64,000 bases of DNA from SHZL01 sp963784425. Its GTDB lineage: Bacteria > Pseudomonadota > Gammaproteobacteria > Xanthomonadales > SZUA-36. The notes under the pieces were generated by a model. The model made no database searches and was not told the DNA's origin. It saw only the letters and a program-made list of their open reading frames with translations. Positions within the stretch are counted from its first letter, which is position 1. Each line of letters opens with the position of its first letter. Shown here piece by piece: positions 26,524 to 33,733 of this stretch. The stretch spans positions 1 through 64,000 of the forward strand of contig CAWARM010000014.1 of NCBI GenBank assembly GCA_963784425.1, given 5' to 3'. Position numbers and translations under genes: made by a program.

Positions 26524-28587
26524 TCAAATCGCCAGTCCAACGTCGCCTTCGAGCACCGATGTCTTCAGCTGTGGGCGCTCTCCGCTCTTCCACAGCGCAG
26601 CAGTGTGCAATACCCGATACCTGATTGGCCCCCCGTCCGGACTTTCGCTGCGCGCAATGGGGCGCGGGATGCAGACAAACTCGGTGCGCATCTCATCGGC
26701 CGACAATCGGACCTTCGCATAACCGTGTCCTCCAAGATCGACGAACTCGAGGTGCGGAGCCAGATCCGGGTTGGAGAGCGCCCGTGCGCGCTCGAGGTCG
26801 AAGCTCTTCGCGTACTCGAGGCACGAACGGACGCCGTGCTTCAGCAGCATGTTGTGGGTCCAGTCGGGCTTGGCCCCCGCATCCTTGTCCGCAAGAAAGA
26901 GCGGTCGTAGCGGAGCATCCTTCGGCAGACTGTGCTCAAGGGCCTCCATCGTTCCTGGACTGACGAGAGACCCACCCACGAAGCTCAGCCCGACCGGTTC
27001 GAATTTGCCGGGCGGAAGTTCCGCGGTCGCATATCCGGCCCAGAAGCTGTGGCGGTCGCCGGAGACGATGGCGAAGCCCGTGATCTTCGCGTCGCGTATG
27101 AGATGGTAGATCTCAGCGCGCTCTGTCCAAGCCAAGCCGTAATCAGGGGGGCCCATGGCTGCGAACGTGTTGGGTGGCCAGGGCTCCTTGGTGAGACCCG
27201 CGGGCAGGTTCTGTGGGTCGGCGCGCGAATCCAGCGCGCCCTGCGAGTTCGCCCAGATCTTCCACACCGCGGTTGAGTTCTTGAGCTGGTCCTTGAACCA
27301 CGCCTTCTGCTCCGCCCCGAGGATTGTTTGCGGCGGCGCTCTCCGTTGCGGGTTGGGCACATGCGCATCATTGAAGCGAATCTCCGGAGGAGGATTGCCG
27401 CCGGCGAAGGCGCGCCCGCCGTCGAGAGCCTGCATCACCGGCTCGGGAGACATTCCTGTGTACTCGTCCCCGCCGAGCGTTGCGAGAGACGGATCGCTGA
27501 AGGGATCCGCGCTCCGATAGCTGTGCTGGTCGGTAATGATCAGGTCAAGGTGCTGTCCGTAACGCAGCGCCCGGTAGACCCTGAGGCTGTTGATCGCCGT
27601 CAGATTGTTCGGTTCCACTCCCAACCCATCGCTATCGAACTCTGTGATGGGGACGTCTTTCACAGCGGGCGGATCGAAGCGCTCGAGCGACCCGCTCGGC
27701 GCAGCGACACGTGCGGGGAGGTATTCGAACCAAGCCTGATTCGCCGCGACCTTGACGCTCTGGCCAGGCTGCTCGAACGATCCCCCCTTGACGATGCTTT
27801 GCCAACCTTGCCACGAGAACTCGTGGTTGTCCCAGATCGCGACGAACGGCCAGCGCGCGCGAGCGTCCTGGAGGTCCGGGTCGGCGAGATAGGCCTTGTA
27901 GATGGCCCGATAGCCATCGACGGTCAGCGGTATGTGGAAGTTGCCGACCTTCTGGCCGTCCGGGATGCGCGCCACCTCATAGATCGTGCGGTCATAGCGT
28001 GTCTTCACCTCGTCGGGATACTCCACCACCTCGTAGATGAAATCGCCCAGGTGCAGAACGAAATCGAGCTTCTCGGCGGCGGGAGCGCGTTCATCTTCGT
28101 AAATCATCCGGCGATAGGCGTTGAGTTTGCCCTCATTGACATCCTGACAGCTCACGAAGGCGAAGTTCACGGGGCGCGGATCGTTTGGCAATGGCGCAGT
28201 GATCGTGCGGCCGACCCGGCTGCCGCTTCCGTCGGTGTCGGTGAAGCGATACCAGTAGGTGCGGGCCGGCCTGAGTCCGCCGATCAGAACGCGCGAGGTC
28301 CAATCCGCGGCGCTCGAGACAGGTGCCTGCGCGTGAGCGATGACTCGGCTGAATGCCTCATCCTCGGCGACCTCGACGGTCAGGAGCTGGCGTATGCCCT
28401 GGGCAAACGGACGCCTCGTCCACAGGATGACGCTGTGCGGGTCGGGATCGCCCGAGGCGACCCCTTGGGGATACAGATCACGCCGCTCCTGCCAGCGGAC
28501 ACGCGAAGCCCGAGCCGGCCCGACCCATACGAGCAAAACACCGATTGCTGCCGCAGCTTTGAGAAAGGATCGGCGCCTGATCTTCAT
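26524..28587 (-). CDS. phoD: PhoD-type alkaline phosphatase (phosphodiesterase/phosphatase), Tat-exported
   Basis: A 687-residue protein starting MKIRRRSFLKAAAA, a twin-arginine signal, then the PhoD N-domain (YPQGVASGDPDPHSVILWTRR) and metallophosphatase core with FVSCQD, HLGDFIYE, WDNHEF and SGDRHSFW, the calcium/iron ligand segments of PhoD. It releases phosphate from organic phosphates outside the cytoplasm. The ATG at 28587 is chosen because the Tat signal starts there. It begins 14 bases after the YCII gene on the same strand. I did not find a convincing Pho box. Confidence 0.92.
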   Translation of the reverse strand: MKIRRRSFLKAAAAIGVLLVWVGPARASRVRWQERRDLYPQGVASGDPDPHSVILWTRRPFAQGIRQLLTVEVAEDEAFSRVIAHAQAPVSSAADWTSRVLIGGLRPARTYWYRFTDTDGSGSRVGRTITAPLPNDPRPVNFAFVSCQDVNEGKLNAYRRMIYEDERAPAAEKLDFVLHLGDFIYEVVEYPDEVKTRYDRTIYEVARIPDGQKVGNFHIPLTVDGYRAIYKAYLADPDLQDARARWPFVAIWDNHEFSWQGWQSIVKGGSFEQPGQSVKVAANQAWFEYLPARVAAPSGSLERFDPPAVKDVPITEFDSDGLGVEPNNLTAINSLRVYRALRYGQHLDLIITDQHSYRSADPFSDPSLATLGGDEYTGMSPEPVMQALDGGRAFAGGNPPPEIRFNDAHVPNPQRRAPPQTILGAEQKAWFKDQLKNSTAVWKIWANSQGALDSRADPQNLPAGLTKEPWPPNTFAAMGPPDYGLAWTERAEIYHLIRDAKITGFAIVSGDRHSFWAGYATAELPPGKFEPVGLSFVGGSLVSPGTMEALEHSLPKDAPLRPLFLADKDAGAKPDWTHNMLLKHGVRSCLEYAKSFDLERARALSNPDLAPHLEFVDLGGHGYAKVRLSADEMRTEFVCIPRPIARSESPDGGPIRYRVLHTAALWKSGERPQLKTSVLEGDVGLAI

Positions 28588-28601
28588 CGTCTTACTCGCC
28601 C

Positions 28602-28943
28602 TCAGGACTGTGGGTCGAGCCCGAAGATGCGCAGTTCCTGGTCGCACCGACAGGCCTTGGCGATACGCGCCGCCCACGCGATGGCCTCGTCGCGCGAAGG
28701 CAGTTCCAACACGGTGAAGCCACCATCGAGCGTGGGCGCCCAAGGATAGCCGCCCACTGCCAACGTGCCGTCAGCAGAGACGAGCACGGGCGGTACGTCT
28801 TCGTCGATTCCGCCGCCGAAGACATAAACACCGGCGGCTTTCGCCTCATCAATCACGGCGTGTGCGTCGCGGCCCACCTCTTCCCATTCGCCATCGGGCA
28901 CAACCATCGCCGCGCTTGGAAAAGAGATCAGGTATTTGGCCAT
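28602..28943 (-). CDS. YCII-family small protein
   Basis: A 113-residue soluble protein, MAKYLISFPS at the start, with the DGGFTVLELPSRDEAIAWA segment characteristic of YCII/DGPF proteins, a dimeric alpha-beta barrel family of uncertain role found with sigma factors or oxidoreductases. A strong AGGAGGAG lies six bases before the ATG at 28943. It is the first gene after the attC site at 28989-29049, so it may have entered as the last cassette, but no attC separates it from phoD. Confidence 0.82.
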   Translation of the reverse strand: MAKYLISFPSAAMVVPDGEWEEVGRDAHAVIDEAKAAGVYVFGGGIDEDVPPVLVSADGTLAVGGYPWAPTLDGGFTVLELPSRDEAIAWAARIAKACRCDQELRIFGLDPQS

Positions 28944-28988
28944 GGTGCTCCTCCTGGGGATTGATGGCGGTCGTGAAGCCTGTGTGCG

Positions 28989-29049
28989 GCCTAACGCTCA
29001 AGCTCAGGGGCGCCGCGCAAGCGGCGTCCCATGAAGCGCGTGGTTAGGT
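28989..29049 (-). other. integron attC recombination site (well conserved)
   Basis: On the minus strand it begins ACCTAAC (29049-29043, fits RYYYAAC) and ends GTTAGGC (28995-28989, fits GTTRRRY). Between them is an imperfect inverted repeat with the inner GACGCCGC...GCGGCGCC stem seen in many attC sites. The 61-base length is typical. It follows the stop of the SPOR-like gene by 26 bases on that strand. Confidence 0.75.
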
Positions 29050-29074
29050 GCTAGAACCACTGACGGCTGTTGCC

Positions 29075-29248
29075 TCACTTCTTCTCCTCTACCGCGTCGC
29101 GAGCTTCCTGCTCTTCTTCTCGTTTGCGTGTACGCTCCAGTGCCGTGGCAGCGTCCGCTTGCGTGGCATAAGGGCCGATACGGCTAGTGCTACCACAGCC
29201 AGCGTCTTTCTCTAAGCGCTTATGGTCTAGACACCAAAACCAAGTCAT
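29075..29248 (-). CDS. 57-residue SPOR-like microprotein in a gene cassette
   Basis: Start ATG at 29248, stop TGA at 29077-29075. The protein begins MTWFWCLDHKR, then SRIGPYATQADAATALER, which looks like the core of a SPOR-type fold (xGPYxTxxxAxxAL), and ends in a charged helix REEEQEARDAVEEKK. Similar very short SPOR-like proteins occur in gammaproteobacteria; no function is known to me. The start lies 12 bases after a GTTAGGT core site (29267-29261) and the stop 26 bases before the attC at 29049, exactly the layout of an integron cassette. Ribosome-binding site GGAAGAAG is weak. Confidence 0.7.
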   Translation of the reverse strand: MTWFWCLDHKRLEKDAGCGSTSRIGPYATQADAATALERTRKREEEQEARDAVEEKK

Positions 29249-29260
29249 GGCTTCTTCCGC

Positions 29261-29267
29261 ACCTAAC
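29261..29267 (-). other. attC core site (GTTAGGT) at a cassette boundary
   Basis: GTTAGGT on the minus strand fits the GTTRRRY core and is preceded by ATTGTA; the same 13-base string ATTGTAGTTAGGT recurs at 30809-30797. The matching RYYYAAC partner is not found upstream; a strong hairpin occupies that position instead. Confidence 0.5.
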
Positions 29268-29279
29268 TACAATAATTGG

Positions 29280-29331
29280 GGCCGGATACATTTTCCACAT
29301 TTTCTACCTTTTCGAGAAAAGGTATCCGGCC
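29280..29331. repeat. hairpin with GGCCGGATAC arms
   Basis: A 16-base inverted repeat with one mismatch: GGCCGGATACATTTTC at 29280-29295 and GAAAAGGTATCCGGCC at 29316-29331. It lies six bases after the stop of the GNAT remnant. It may be a terminator, a diverged attC stem, or another dispersed palindrome of the same architecture as the GGGGTCAGAG family but with a different sequence. Confidence 0.8.
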
Positions 29332-29336
29332 TCATT

Positions 29337-29633
29337 TTACGACAATTCCTTGCGCATTCGAATGAGCGGTACCGGTGCGCCGCCGCGGTCATCCACGACG
29401 TGTTCAATTGGCTCGTAGCCGCACGCCAGGTAGAGCGGTTCGCCGGATTTCGTAGCCATGAGCTCGACTTTCGAGAAGCCTTCGCCTCTAGCTGCGGTCT
29501 CGCACAGCGAGAGGATAAGACGACCTATGCCTTGTCGGGCATACGCCGGATGGGTATACATGGCCCGGACTTTGGCGGGGTCTCGGTTCGGATCCAGGTA
29601 TTCAGCGTTCCGTTCCCATATAGCTGATGCGCT
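29337..29633 (-). pseudogene. N-terminally truncated GNAT acetyltransferase
   Basis: The open frame encodes the second half of a GNAT protein: DPAKVRAMYTHPAYARQGIGR (last part is the acetyl-CoA-binding motif A), LCETAARGEGFSKVEL, and the C-terminal CGYEPIEHVV. About 60-70 N-terminal residues are missing. The frame is open only back to a TAG at 29634-29636, next to the attC core site at 29648-29642, so the cassette starts inside the gene. A start at ATG 29561 would give 74 residues with no ribosome-binding site. I read it as a broken cassette gene. Confidence 0.7.
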
Positions 29634-29641
29634 CTAGCGAG

Positions 29642-29698
29642 GCCTAACGTCGCGTATCAGCTGCGGCGCGAAGTGCCAGGTGCGGCGGCTGGTTAAGG
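29642..29698 (-). other. integron attC-like site
   Basis: On the minus strand: CCTTAAC at 29698-29692 (one mismatch to RYYYAAC) and GTTAGGC at 29648-29642 (perfect GTTRRRY), 57 bases apart, with a GC-rich imperfect inverted repeat between. The stop codon TAA of the upstream cassette gene lies inside the CCTTAAC box, a frequent feature of cassettes. Confidence 0.65.
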
Positions 29699-30172
29699 GT
29701 CCCGCTCACGGAGCTTTGCGTCGATGTAGCCATGGAATGGCTCAGCGAATGATTTTCCGCTCTGTTCCCAGAATCTCTGGAATCCCGGGTTCGAACGGAC
29801 GTCATCAGCGAAGCTGGCGTCAATCCCTTTCCAAAGTTCAGGCCGGATCTCGCCGCGTTCATTCGCATAGTAGGCGTGCTCGTAGGCGTCGAACTTCAAC
29901 ATCAACAGGGCGGAATATCGATTCCACTCGCTTGCTGTAACGGATGTTGGGTCCGCGGCGGCGCGCAGGGCGATGTCCGACAACTGCGAATCCTGGATCA
30001 ACAGCTCGAGTGGCTTGTGCAACATCTCCATAGTGTCGTTATACGATTGTGCTTGAAGTTGCTTGTTACTTTCTTCTATCTGGATGCTCAGATAGATGAC
30101 GGACAGCATCACGCCAACCGCAGCTCCTATTTCCGCCAAGGTTGCTATGTGGGCAAGATCCGGCTTTTTCAT
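29693..30172 (-). CDS. cassette-borne membrane-anchored protein of unknown function
   Basis: A 159-residue protein with one N-terminal transmembrane helix (about residues 13-31, EIGAAVGVMLSVIYLSIQI), then a Gln/Asn-rich helical segment and a soluble C-terminal part (about 40-159) with several Trp and Tyr. I do not know a function. It shares the TM-then-polar-helix plan with the next cassette gene (30259-30777). The ATG at 30172 lies 20 bases after a GTTAGGG core-like site and the stop is inside the next attC-like site, so it is a compact cassette. Confidence 0.65.
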   Translation of the reverse strand: MKKPDLAHIATLAEIGAAVGVMLSVIYLSIQIEESNKQLQAQSYNDTMEMLHKPLELLIQDSQLSDIALRAAADPTSVTASEWNRYSALLMLKFDAYEHAYYANERGEIRPELWKGIDASFADDVRSNPGFQRFWEQSGKSFAEPFHGYIDAKLRERDP

Positions 30173-30191
30173 CGGGACGTCTCCGGATGAG

Positions 30192-30256
30192 CCCTAACGA
30201 GAACAAGATGAGCGGCGGCGGACGGGGGCGCGCGTCGTTCGGAGTGGAAGTTTAGA
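30192..30256 (-). other. degenerate attC-like site
   Basis: On the minus strand, TCTAAAC at 30256-30250 and GTTAGGG at 30198-30192 approximate the two attC boxes, each with one mismatch, and enclose a GC-rich stretch. It lies right after the stop of the 30259-30777 gene and 20 bases before the start of the next one, as expected for a cassette junction. Confidence 0.45.
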
Positions 30257-30258
30257 AA

Positions 30259-30777
30259 TCATCTCAAAAGTAGAGAGTTCGGCGGTCCGCCGTTCGCTCC
30301 ATCATCTGCTTGGGTCTTGGCGAGCACGGCGTCGACGTCCAAGACGAACCCGGGAGGGAAGCCAACATGTTTGGCTTTGCGCCACCAGCTCTCGCCACCC
30401 GGTGTTCTGAGCACGGCGCCCAAGAGTGCGCCACCTGTCACTTCGAAAGTCCCCTTCGGAAAGATCCCGCGCTGTGTTCTGTCCCAAATGTGAAAAGCCG
30501 CCCAGGCGTTTTCCTGCAACATCTGCTCCAGTCGAAGCTGATCGGCTGCGTCTGGCGGGCTCTCCCCATGAAGACCGGCGGTCATCAACTCCGCGATGTC
30601 GCGATGCTTGGCGATGGCCATGCGGATCACGGTCCACTGCGCCATGGTGGAGTTGTGTTCGTTCCGCTGGAGGGCGGCCGTGTTTTGTTTGATCTGGAAA
30701 GCAACAAAGATCAAAGAAGCCACCACGGCCACCGAGGCAACAATTTGTGCGAGATAGGATATTTGTTCGAACGACAT
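30259..30777 (-). CDS. cassette-borne membrane-anchored protein of unknown function
   Basis: A 172-residue protein with one N-terminal transmembrane helix (about 8-28, QIVASVAVVASLIFVAFQI) followed by KQNTAALQRNEH, and a soluble domain with WDRTQRGIFPKG and WWRKAKHVGFPPGF. It resembles small TM proteins often seen in environmental gene cassettes; no known function. It shares its plan, though little clear sequence, with the 29693-30172 protein. The ATG at 30777 lies 20 bases after the GTTAGGT core at 30803-30797. Confidence 0.65.
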   Translation of the reverse strand: MSFEQISYLAQIVASVAVVASLIFVAFQIKQNTAALQRNEHNSTMAQWTVIRMAIAKHRDIAELMTAGLHGESPPDAADQLRLEQMLQENAWAAFHIWDRTQRGIFPKGTFEVTGGALLGAVLRTPGGESWWRKAKHVGFPPGFVLDVDAVLAKTQADDGANGGPPNSLLLR

Positions 30778-30796
30778 CGGTCTTAACGCTTTTTGG

Positions 30797-30814
30797 ACCT
30801 AACTACAATTAGGT
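30797..30814. repeat. short palindrome at the head of the cassette array
   Basis: On the minus strand the 18 bases ACCTAATTGTAGTTAGGT are a perfect ACCTAA/TTAGGT inverted repeat with a six-base loop. The right half is a perfect GTTRRRY core site. It may be a shrunken attC or the remains of the primary recombination site. The stop codon of a 17-codon ORF lies inside it. Confidence 0.5.
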
Positions 30815-30862
30815 AGCAAAAGGGTCACTAAAGTCGGTATTCGCAATTTCTTTATCTTCCAT
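30809..30862 (-). CDS. 17-codon leader ORF or gene remnant
   Basis: ATG at 30862 is preceded by a good ribosome-binding site (GGAGGT about eight bases upstream) and reads MEDKEIANTDFSDPFAT before TAA at 30811-30809. It may be a leader peptide for the cassette genes, or the 5' stub of a gene cut off by cassette insertion. The upstream 147 bases to 31009 contain TTGAAC and TTGAAT hexamers that could be -35 boxes, so this region may provide the promoter of the array. Confidence 0.3.
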   Translation of the reverse strand: MEDKEIANTDFSDPFAT

Positions 30863-31009
30863 CGCTTGTAACCTCCGGATTTTCCCTTGTGTTATTCCAA
30901 TTCAACGGCTGTTCAAAACGAGTGGGCCGCTGCCTATCAAGCTGATTGCCTACAAGGAGTGTAGCGCTGATCGCATCGAGATACAGCGGCCGCTTTGCTG
31001 CATGATCGG

Positions 31010-32326
31010 CTAGGGTAAATCGACGTACTTGCTCAGGTCCAGCGTATCTGCACCCGGTATGCGCTTGCGCTCGAACTCCTGCTCACGTCCCCAGGGCTTG
31101 GTTGCATCGATCCCCAAACGCCCCCAGTGGTCCTTGTGCGGGTCTCGATAGAATCCGGGTATGTCATTCAGGATGAAGGCGCGGGTATCCGCCCGGCCGC
31201 GCGTCAGGTAGGCCCAGAAGACATCATTGAGGTCGTGGATGTCGACATCCTCATCCACCACCATGCAGCTCTTGCTGTAATCCAGGTGCGCACCGAAGGC
31301 CGCCAGCAACACATGCCGCGCGTGGCCTTCGTACTGTTGCCGGATCTGCACCACGGTATTCATCAGGTTGGGATAACAGGCCACGTTGATGATCCCGGGC
31401 ACCTTGTCGATGAGGTTGCGGTAGATGCGCGTTGCGATGGCGAAATCCAGCGCATGCATGTCTTCCGGTGATCCGCAGTTAAGGCTGTGGAACAGCGCAT
31501 CTTCGCGCCAGTGCACATCCAGCACTTCGAACACGGCGTTATTGCCTACGGGTACGTAGTAGCCCATGAACTCTCCGAACGGGCCCTCGGGCCGTTGCAC
31601 ATTGGGCAGAAAGCGGCCTTCAACCACCACTTCGGTATCGCTGGGGAATTCCAGATCGATGGTGCGGCATTTCTGCATGGCAACGGGCTTGCCGCTGATG
31701 GCGGCCGCGGCGCTCAGTTCGTCTTCATCGATCGGCAGGCTGGCACAGGCGGCAATGAAAATTTCCGGCGCAGTGCCGATCAACAAAACAGCAGGCAATG
31801 CATCGCCGTTCTTCTCCGCGAGTTTCTGGTACTGGGTCAAGTCATGCGTGGATCCCAGGCGGACTCGCAGCTCGTTGTCACTGATAATTTGCGAGCGATG
31901 GAAGGAAAGGTTCGCGATCCTGTTTTTCGGGTTTCTGGCCAGGTACAGGGCCGAGGTGATGTAGGGCCCGCCATCTTTTTCAAAGTAGGTGATTTGCGGC
32001 AGGTCGCTGAGTTTGCCCGACACGCGCGGGTACTCTTGATAAACGCTGGCAGCTGCGCCATCCCGATTGCCCGGGTACAGCTCCGTCCAGCGGCGGCAGA
32101 AGTTACCGTCCGTGGCGCCGATCATTTCGCACAGGCGCCGGCGGCTACCGTAGATGTTGGTGACCACCGGCATTTGTGCGCCGATGACATTGCGGAACAG
32201 AATGGCTTTGTCGCTTTGCTGCTGCAGTCGCTGGGTGACCGCGGCCAGTTCAAACTTCGGATCCACGGGTGTGCTGACGACGATCAGTTCGCCGCGTGCC
32301 TGCAGTTGTGCAATGTAGTCACGCAT
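31010..32326 (-). other. UbiD-family decarboxylase module (possible independent gene)
   Basis: From ATG 32326 the frame gives a complete 438-residue UbiD protein beginning MRDYIAQLQARGEL, the usual UbiD N-terminus. The active-site EGPFGEFMGYY carries the conserved Glu residues, and NIYGSRRRLC fits the cofactor region. UbiD enzymes use prenylated FMN, made by UbiX (gene at 14587), to add or remove carboxyl groups on aromatic or unsaturated acids. AGGAAG lies six bases upstream of the ATG, so independent translation is credible. It ends at 31010, before the cassette array. Confidence 0.8.
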
Positions 32327-33733
32327 ACGCTTCTTCCTAAAATCGCGCCCTGACGGGATCATGGGTTCCGCAGGACTAAGGTTCATCGGGCTGATGGGCA
32401 CGTCAGCCCAGGAGGGTATGTCACCAATAGGCATCACGACTTTGCCGCCTTCTTTGTAAATAGCGCCATCCTTCATGATGAAGGATACATTTTTCATGAT
32501 GGAAATATCCGCCAGCGGATCACCGCGCACCGCGACCACGTCAGCCAGTTTTCCCGGCTCGATCGAGCCCAGCGATTTTTCGATGCGCAGCAGCTTTGCC
32601 GCTTCGATGGTCGAGCTTTGGATGGCTGCCAGCGGGGGCATTCCTGCAGCCACCATGTAGCCAAATTCATCCGCATTCATGCCATGTGGAAAGACACCCG
32701 AATCGGAGCCAAACACGATCCACACGCCTTTCTTGTAGGCCATGGCAAACGTCTTGTCGATCTGGTCGCCCATGTCCGCCATCTGTTCGCGCACGTCTTG
32801 CGCGACTTCCTTTTGTTCTTTGGCCATGCGCGCTGACCACTTGCTGGCGGTCATGGTCGGCACGTAGGCGATGTGTTGCGCCTTCATCATGCCGGCGAGC
32901 TCTTCATCCATGAAATCGCCATGCTCAATGGAGTTCACGCCGGCAATGATGGCTCGCCGGATACCTTCAGCACTGTAGGCGTGTGCCGCCACGGTCAGGT
33001 TGTAATCCGCTGCGGTTTCCACCACCGCATTCAATTCGTCCTGCTGCCACTGTGGCCCAAGGCTGGTCTGGGACGGAGTAATCGCGCCACCGGTCAGGTT
33101 GATCTTTATCAGGTCGGCGCCGTCCTTGTAGCGCTGCCGCACCGCTTGCCGTGCCGCGATGGGACCATCGACCACGCCTTCGACCGGCCCCGGGTTGCCC
33201 ATGTATTCATGGCGCAATCCGTTGGTGGGATCCGCCAGGCCGCCGGTCGTGCCAAGACCCTTGCCGGCGGTGTAAATCCGTGGGCCGTGGATATAGTGCA
33301 GATCAATGGCCCGGCGCATCGAGGCACCGAGGTTACGGTCCTGGTCACCCATATCACGCACCGTGGTGAACCCGGCCAGCAGGGTACGCTCGGCATAGAC
33401 CTCTGCGCGATAGGCATAGTCCGCTGACTCCATCAGGAACTTCTCGGTGAACAAGCCCGGTGATACCTCGGTGGTCAGGTGGGTGTGCATGTCCATCAAA
33501 CCTGGCATCACCGTGTAGTCATGCAAATCAATCACTACCTGGCCTTCGCGTGGCTTCGTGTAGCCGGGTTCCACTGCCGTGATGCGGTTACCATCAATGG
33601 TAATGGTCACCTCGGACAGGGTCTTCCCGTCGATGACGTCGATCATGTGCCCCGCCTGCAACAGGTACTGCGCGGACAGCGCAATACCGCTTTGCCAAAA
33701 CAAGAGCACCATCGTGATGATTTTGATTTTCAT
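31010..33733 (-). CDS. secreted amidohydrolase in frame with a UbiD-family decarboxylase
   Basis: One open frame of 907 residues. Residues about 1-440 are an imidazolonepropionase-like amidohydrolase with a signal peptide (ALSAQ near 20) and metal ligands in MDMHTHLT, a Lys in LIKINLTGG, His in VAAHAYS and IEHGDF, and Asp in FGSDSG. Residues 470-907 are a UbiD decarboxylase (see next entry). The amidohydrolase start ATG 33733 overlaps the MFS stop (ATGA). A secreted hydrolase joined to a cofactor-dependent cytoplasmic decarboxylase would be strange. At 32339-32342 a four-T run precedes AGG; one more T would give TAG just after the amidohydrolase tail, and a ribosome-binding-like AGGAAG precedes the UbiD Met. 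So two genes with a one-base error is a serious alternative. Confidence 0.75.
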   Translation of the reverse strand: MKIKIITMVLLFWQSGIALSAQYLLQAGHMIDVIDGKTLSEVTITIDGNRITAVEPGYTKPREGQVVIDLHDYTVMPGLMDMHTHLTTEVSPGLFTEKFLMESADYAYRAEVYAERTLLAGFTTVRDMGDQDRNLGASMRRAIDLHYIHGPRIYTAGKGLGTTGGLADPTNGLRHEYMGNPGPVEGVVDGPIAARQAVRQRYKDGADLIKINLTGGAITPSQTSLGPQWQQDELNAVVETAADYNLTVAAHAYSAEGIRRAIIAGVNSIEHGDFMDEELAGMMKAQHIAYVPTMTASKWSARMAKEQKEVAQDVREQMADMGDQIDKTFAMAYKKGVWIVFGSDSGVFPHGMNADEFGYMVAAGMPPLAAIQSSTIEAAKLLRIEKSLGSIEPGKLADVVAVRGDPLADISIMKNVSFIMKDGAIYKEGGKVVMPIGDIPSWADVPISPMNLSPAEPMIPSGRDFRKKRMRDYIAQLQARGELIVVSTPVDPKFELAAVTQRLQQQSDKAILFRNVIGAQMPVVTNIYGSRRRLCEMIGATDGNFCRRWTELYPGNRDGAAASVYQEYPRVSGKLSDLPQITYFEKDGGPYITSALYLARNPKNRIANLSFHRSQIISDNELRVRLGSTHDLTQYQKLAEKNGDALPAVLLIGTAPEIFIAACASLPIDEDELSAAAAISGKPVAMQKCRTIDLEFPSDTEVVVEGRFLPNVQRPEGPFGEFMGYYVPVGNNAVFEVLDVHWREDALFHSLNCGSPEDMHALDFAIATRIYRNLIDKVPGIINVACYPNLMNTVVQIRQQYEGHARHVLLAAFGAHLDYSKSCMVVDEDVDIHDLNDVFWAYLTRGRADTRAFILNDIPGFYRDPHKDHWGRLGIDATKPWGREQEFERKRIPGADTLDLSKYVDLP

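Noticed and set aside
27328..28749. A 473-codon frame antisense to phoD
   Set aside because: Shadow of a GC-rich gene; phoD on the minus strand has full family motifs and a Tat signal.
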